Positions 6,650-9,927 of a DNA stretch of 9,927 nt are shown here, in pieces. Position numbers and translations under genes: made by a program. Location of the stretch: assembly GCA_030681145.1 (NCBI GenBank), contig JAUXXK010000274.1, positions 1 through 9,927 of the forward strand, in the 5' to 3' direction. The notes under the pieces are model-generated. The model made no database searches. It was not told where the DNA came from and saw only the letters and a program-made list of their open reading frames with translations. Source of the stretch: Methanobacteriaceae archaeon. Its GTDB lineage: Archaea; Methanobacteriota; Methanobacteria; Methanobacteriales; Methanobacteriaceae. Position 1 is the stretch's first letter, and the number at the start of each line of letters is the position of its first letter.

Positions 6650-7033
6650 ATGAAACAAAGATATATGCTACTAATAGGATTAATAATGGCAGTATTGGCC
6701 ATATCTGGTTGCACCTCACCAGAAACGAGTAACAATACGAATAATCAAACAACTACGAATGAAACAACTACAACCAATGATTCAACGCAGGATTCAATAA
6801 AATCTGTTGTTGATGGGGACTTAGGTGATGTTAAAAATGTCACAATTAAAGGCGATTTAGTTACAATCACCTATGATCACCTATGATCACCTATGTTTTA
6901 GGTTTTGTAAATGACAACGACGATGTAATTTTTAAATCATCAGAGGTGCAATAAAAGTTTTACCAAAATTATTCAATGATAATAACAGGATAAAATCAGT
7001 TACTTTAATTCTACTGAAGACGAATTAACCTAT
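6650..7033 (+). pseudogene. Broken lipoprotein gene (repeat expansion plus frameshifts)
   Basis: The start encodes a secreted lipoprotein: MKQR, a hydrophobic helix, lipobox AISGC with Cys21 (counting from ATG 6650), then a Thr/Asn-rich linker (TSNNTNNQTTTNETTTTND) and a folded part SIKSVVDGDLGDVKNVTI. The frame stops at TGA 6884-6886 inside a tripled 10-bp unit. With one copy it would read on as VTITYVLGFVNDNDDVIFKSSEV to TAA 6952-6954. In the next frame the protein-like text continues as AIKVLPKLFNDNNRIKSVT (6948-7003) and in the third as FNSTEDELTYL (7004 on). These pieces read as one domain, so three lesions seem present: +20 bases, then one base lost near 6947 and one near 7003. An ATG at 6632 is in frame but adds only MILLII; neither start has a clear ribosome site. 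The last part approaches the convergent gene ending at 7049. A short in-frame product (6650-6886) may still be made. Confidence 0.7.
6866..6895 (+). repeat. Three perfect tandem copies of ATCACCTATG
   Basis: The 10-base unit occurs three times head to tail with no mismatch (6866-6875, 6876-6885, 6886-6895) inside the lipoprotein coding sequence. Perfect identity points to a recent slippage event. One or four copies would keep the reading frame; three copies do not. Confidence 0.95.
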
Positions 7034-7048
7034 TTAATTTTAATAATT

Positions 7049-7962
7049 TCATATCTTCAAAAATTCTTTACAAAACTTATAAGTTTCTTCAGCTTGTTTA
7101 GAGTGATGAACTTCGGGTAAAATATGAAATTGTCGTTCATTTTCAATTAAGTCTGGAATTTTATCCGCGATAAATTCCCATATATTTAATGGAATATTTT
7201 TACCTGAAGGGGTTCTATGCCTTTCATGGATGTGTAAACCAAATAAACACTCTTTAGGGATTTTTAATAACTCTGATTCAAAATTTTCTTTGTTGACGGT
7301 ATATAATTGTTGGATATCTAATATTATTCCTGTTTTTTCTTGTAAATCAGGATAATTGTCTTTGAAATAAGTCCAAAAGCTCCTAATATCTCTACCGTCT
7401 TGTATATATTGTTTGGTTCTGTTCTCAATGAATATTTTGACTTCTGAGTCATATTTTTCTTCATATCTTTCATGAATTGTTTTAATGGCTTTTGAAAATG
7501 CTAAAACGTTATTTTTACCGTTCTCCGATTGTCCGGGATGAATTTCAATTGAATAAGGTTTTATTTCAAGAAAATCAATGATATTAAAAACATGTTTTAT
7601 AAAATCATTAACCCAACTGAGATTAAACCAGTTTAATTTACTAATACAGCTGCTTTTAATTCCATTTCTCCTAAAAACTGGGTCTGTATGTAATATATAG
7701 TTAATTTTTATCGAATCATTGTTTTTTGTGTATAATTTATCTATATTTCCCTTATTGATCATAGAACATACTTTAAGGCCGGTTTTTTCCTCTTCAGTTT
7801 TATTTTTTATAAAATCTGCTGGTATTTCAACTATTTGAAAATCTTCTGTGTTGAATTTTCTATTATATTATTCATTAATTCAAATCGTTTTTCTAATCCG
7901 CCCCTTTGTGAGATGGATGTCGTATTTGGATAAGTGAATAATAAATCGCTTTGTTTTTCCAT
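7049..7962 (-). pseudogene. Frameshifted xylose-isomerase-like TIM-barrel protein
   Basis: An intact 237-residue frame (7762-7049) holds most of a sugar-isomerase/endonuclease-IV-like TIM barrel (AP_endonuc_2 fold, by motif). The motifs are IEIHPGQ, KIFIENRT, GIILDIQQLY, FGLHIHERHR and HILPEVHH. The His, Glu, Asp, His and Glu in these strands match the usual metal-binding positions. The N-terminal 43 residues lie in another frame from ATG 7962 (MEKQSDLLFTYPNTT...FELMNNIIEN), ending at TAG 7833-7831. Between them the second frame reads FNTEDFQIVEIPADFI up to the internal ATG. One extra T near 7854-7855 (AATTC to AATTTC) would fuse everything into a normal-looking protein of 304 residues. The function cannot be narrowed beyond metal-dependent sugar-phosphate isomerase/epimerase or AP-endonuclease-like. 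Either the gene is newly broken or the read is one base short. The ATG at 7762 is only an internal Met with no ribosome site. Confidence 0.8.
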
Positions 7963-8466
7963 TTTTTCTAATCCAATATTTCGTACACTTATTATTTATG
8001 ATTTTTATTTCATAAATGAATATAATATGAATTTAACTTTTTTATATGAAAGAAGTTGAAATGTAAGTGTGGATAAAATAAAATTAAGGATTATTAAAGA
8101 AAAATAAGATTTTATATATTTTTATTAGAAGTTTGTGTATATTAATCGTTACATATACCCTAAGTGGAGTATATTATCCATAGTTTAGTAGGTTTTCGAG
8201 GCTTTTTTCGTATGTTTATTATATCACTTTAAGTTCGTTAAACAATTCTATAACGAAGTTGCGATTACAATCAAATTTTTATTAAAGTTTTTTAGTTTGT
8301 GTATATACTCACTTATAACATTTTTATAATAATAAATAGAAAAAGTTTTTAGTTAAATTGCTAATTAATGGGATTATTTATAAATATAAATTTTAAAGGG
8401 TCTGGAAAGTTATTGCCTTGATAAGCTTGGGATTAACATTTTTTCTGTTTTTTTCCCATCAAAAAA
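7963..8466. other. AT-rich intergenic region without recognised gene
   Basis: About 500 bases separating two minus-strand genes, with no supportable reading frame. It contains a 13-base direct repeat AGTTTGTGTATAT at 8130-8142 and 8294-8306, each preceded by TTTTTATTA-like sequence, and a short dyad (AAGTTCGTTA at 8231 and TAACGAAGTT at 8251). A slightly less AT-rich patch with GGTTTTCGAGGC lies near 8190. The A6 run at 8461-8466 reads as TTTTTT on the minus strand right after the TGA of the unknown gene and is its likely terminator. Confidence 0.45.
7994..8017. repeat. Inverted repeat upstream of the TIM-barrel gene
   Basis: ATTTATGA and TCATAAAT form perfect 8-base arms around an 8-base spacer, 32-55 bases upstream of the ATG at 7962. 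It could be an operator or leader hairpin, but arms of this length arise by chance in such AT-rich DNA. Confidence 0.3.
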
Positions 8467-9507
8467 TCAAATATTTTTTAGTTCCTTTGGTGGGATTTCT
8501 TTGAAATCTTGTATATCATATCTTTTTTGCATATAATGAATATAAGGCCGAATTATATGAAAAACATGAGCATATTTAGTTTGATATAAAAATATAGTTT
8601 TAAAGTTTATATCATTTTTATAAACATAATTACTATCCAGTGTCATAGTTAATATTGAATCATCATATGAAATTAAAGGAATTGTTTTATATTCATCAGG
8701 AAAGTAATTTAAGTTGTTTTTTTCAATGAAATTTGATATTTCTTTTAATTCACTTAAATAACTTCCTTTATTACTTTCTGGTTTTATTTCAACCCCATAA
8801 TAATTTTTAAGAGATTTAGTTAATGATTTTGATAAATAGTGTGAAATAATGTAAATTGTAAAAAAGTTCCAAGCCATGTCTCTCGAAAATGAAAAAGCTG
8901 TGAATTCTGGATGAATTTTAGTATCTGGACAAATTTTAATATTATTTCCTTCGATTATTTTACCTTCAACATAATATCCTAAAGATTTCTCAAGACCTTC
9001 CATAGAAAATAGTCTTAATCTAGCATGATGATGTTTAATTTTATTGACAATCCTTCCAGATGTGCGGAAATTTTTCGTTTTTTCTTCAAAAAATGAATAA
9101 GAAGGATGCTTAAACGTGTTTAACCAATATAAAATTGATCTTTCAGCCTTTTTCTTTTTTTCACGATTCAATTTTCCCATATCTTGAAAAGGAGAAGTTA
9201 TTTTAAGTATTCGGTAACAATCATCCATATGTGCTTGAGTAGCATGTAAAAGCTCTTTTTGAGGTTCTAATACACTATAAACTTGTAATTTTGTAGGATT
9301 TTCTTTTAAACTTTTAAATTCATTTAAATTTTTTTTTAAACTTAAAAATGCCATTATAATTCGTTCTAAAGAAGAATTATAAATATCTACAGGATGTAAC
9401 TCGTCATGTTCTAAATAATTAAGCGATTCTTCAGGTAATGAATGTAATAGATTATATGCTTCAGGAAGGATATTGCCATCTTCTTTTATAGAACGTTTAA
9501 TTATCAT
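8467..9507 (-). CDS. Unrecognised 346-residue soluble protein
   Basis: I do not recognise this protein. It is hydrophilic and Lys-rich, with no signal peptide. The only hydrophobic stretch (MAWNFFTIYIISHYL, 211-225) is short and mixed with aromatics, so the protein is probably cytoplasmic. The first half looks helical (SSLERIIMAFLSLKKNLNEF, then a basic segment LNREKKKKAERS at 113-124). A cluster GRIVNKIKHHHARLRLF (151-167) contains R152-x6-H159 with a nearby Asn155, loosely like the Rx4-6H motif of HEPN RNase domains; this is suggestive only. The C-terminal half has strand-like segments (SILTMTLDSNYVY, INFKTIFLY). The ATG at 9507 has AGGA about ten bases upstream and no better in-frame alternative. 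Codon use is visibly richer in A/T than in lon, which fits an accessory or acquired gene. It stands alone, more than 300 bases from any neighbour. Confidence 0.8.
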   Translation of the reverse strand: MIIKRSIKEDGNILPEAYNLLHSLPEESLNYLEHDELHPVDIYNSSLERIIMAFLSLKKNLNEFKSLKENPTKLQVYSVLEPQKELLHATQAHMDDCYRILKITSPFQDMGKLNREKKKKAERSILYWLNTFKHPSYSFFEEKTKNFRTSGRIVNKIKHHHARLRLFSMEGLEKSLGYYVEGKIIEGNNIKICPDTKIHPEFTAFSFSRDMAWNFFTIYIISHYLSKSLTKSLKNYYGVEIKPESNKGSYLSELKEISNFIEKNNLNYFPDEYKTIPLISYDDSILTMTLDSNYVYKNDINFKTIFLYQTKYAHVFHIIRPYIHYMQKRYDIQDFKEIPPKELKNI

Positions 9508-9634
9508 TTTGAATTCCTACTATTAAATCAAATTTCGATAGTTATTTAGAGAATCTTAAATTTTTTTGTTATGGGAAAAGAATATGAATATTGTAGTAAT
9601 TGTTTAAAATAATTAATTTTCTAATTATCAATTT

Positions 9635-9709
9635 TGGCAGAAATAGGTGGCTTTTCGGCCCGTATTTTAATAGACCTGGCCATGTGGAGTAGGGGCTGCA
9701 GGTTGAATC
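9635..9709. other. GC-rich island, possible structured RNA or gene remnant
   Basis: Within AT-rich intergenic DNA this 75-base stretch is distinctly GC-rich. On the plus strand it can form GGC-TTTTCG-GCC (9649-9660) and a longer hairpin CCTGGCC (9675-9681) with GGC-TG-CAGG (9694-9702). It lacks the arms of a tRNA and matches no riboswitch I know. One plus frame reads AEIGGFSARILIDLAMW and another RWLFGPYFNRPGHVE, so it could also be a fragment of a lost gene. Confidence 0.25.
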
Positions 9710-9780
9710 ATAAAAAATATAATAATAATCATAATATATTTTCTTCAATAATAAACTTAACTATTCCGCCTCAAAAATGT

Positions 9781-9791
9781 AAATTTATATT
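9781..9791 (+). promoter_or_regulatory. Probable archaeal promoter of the last gene
   Basis: AAATTTATATT matches the archaeal BRE/TATA pattern well. The TATA box is at about 9784-9791, so transcription should start near 9813. That leaves a leader of about 34 bases containing the GGAGGGGG ribosome site (9835-9842). Confidence 0.55.
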
Positions 9792-9846
9792 TAATATAAA
9801 CATATATTCATTTTTATTAAAAAACATTCTAATTGGAGGGGGTATA

Positions 9847-9927
9847 TTGAACATTTCAAAGATAGGAATAATAGGTATTTTAGCTATTATTTGTTTGACC
9901 GTAGTTATTTCTGGATGCACGTCAGAT
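9847..9927 (+). CDS. Lipoprotein, N-terminal part only (runs off the window)
   Basis: The 27 visible residues form a lipoprotein signal peptide: a short basic start (MNISK), a hydrophobic core (IGIIGILAIICLTVV) and the lipobox VISGC, with Cys24 as the expected lipid attachment site, followed by TSD. The start is TTG at 9847, chosen because GGAGG lies seven bases ahead (9835-9839) and because the signal peptide begins there. The same frame is open further upstream, but that part is low-complexity Asn/Ile/Phe text without a start signal. The ISGCTS end of the signal resembles that of the broken lipoprotein at 6650, so both may belong to a lipoprotein group of this organism. The mature function cannot be told. 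Confidence 0.8.
   Translation, partial: MNISKIGIIGILAIICLTVVISGCTSD

Noticed and set aside
6460..8260. A 13-base inverted pair (AAGTTCGTTATAG at 6460 and its near complement at 8248-8260) flanking the two broken genes, as possible mobile-element ends
   Set aside because: A 13-mer with one mismatch is expected many times by chance in 10 kb of AT-rich DNA, and there is no transposase or target duplication.
8231..8260. Dyad AAGTTCGTTA / TAACGAAGTT as an operator
   Set aside because: It has one mismatch and a 10-base gap, lies about 270 bases from the nearest start codon, and is within chance expectation.
9635..9709. tRNA gene in the GC-rich island
   Set aside because: GGTTGAATC resembles a T-loop but has no matching stem, and no acceptor or anticodon arm can be drawn.
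9637..9846. N-terminal extension of the last lipoprotein (same frame open upstream)
   Set aside because: The text is Asn/Ile/Phe-rich and low complexity with no start signal. It would bury the signal peptide, and the TATA box and GGAGGGGG site lie within it.
6089..9846. CRISPR array or phage attachment site in the AT-rich half
   Set aside because: No regularly spaced repeats of 24-40 bases, no cas-like gene, no integrase and no tRNA were seen.

Overview
The window looks like a piece of the chromosome of a methanogenic archaeon, most likely Methanobacterium or a close relative in the Methanobacteriales. The intergenic DNA is extremely AT-rich. Promoter candidates are of archaeal BRE/TATA type (for example AAATTTATATT before the last gene). 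Gene ends are followed by T-tracts, and starts carry strong GGAGG ribosome binding sites, two of them before TTG. The gene mix (bacterial-type Lon, an LCP/DUF4012-like envelope protein, Rcp1-type regulators and short Thr/Asn-rich lipoproteins) fits that group. The assignment is inference; no rRNA or other marker gene is present.

Layout from left to right. Bases 2-1294 (+) are the 3' part of a LonA protease gene. It ends in a perfect 22-bp palindrome followed by T-runs and a 40-bp-period repeat. Convergent to it, 1493-2122 (-) encodes a membrane-anchored LCP/DUF4012-like protein. Next comes a tight three-gene minus-strand operon at 5495-2331: an eight-helix membrane histidine kinase, a stand-alone Rcp1-type response regulator, and a soluble protein with an N-terminal receiver fused to a HisKA_2-type kinase. 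These three most likely form one phosphorelay with no DNA-binding output in the window. Divergent from the operon, 5786-6088 (+) encodes a small two-helix membrane protein with a tandem 14-residue coiled-coil repeat.

The right half (about 6.1-9.9 kb) is gene-poor and looks like accessory or decaying DNA. It holds a broken lipoprotein gene (6650 to about 7033, +) in which a 10-bp unit has tripled and two further one-base shifts follow. It also holds a frameshifted xylose-isomerase-like TIM-barrel gene (7962-7049, -), an unrecognised 346-residue protein (9507-8467, -), a short GC-rich island at 9635-9709 in otherwise AT-rich DNA, and the start of a second lipoprotein gene (9847 onward, +).

No CRISPR array, tRNA, rRNA, insertion sequence or complete defence system was recognised. 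The items most worth checking are the tandem 10-bp expansion that breaks the lipoprotein gene, the repairable frameshift in the TIM-barrel gene, the three-gene phosphorelay, and the unknown 346-residue protein with a HEPN-like R-x6-H segment.
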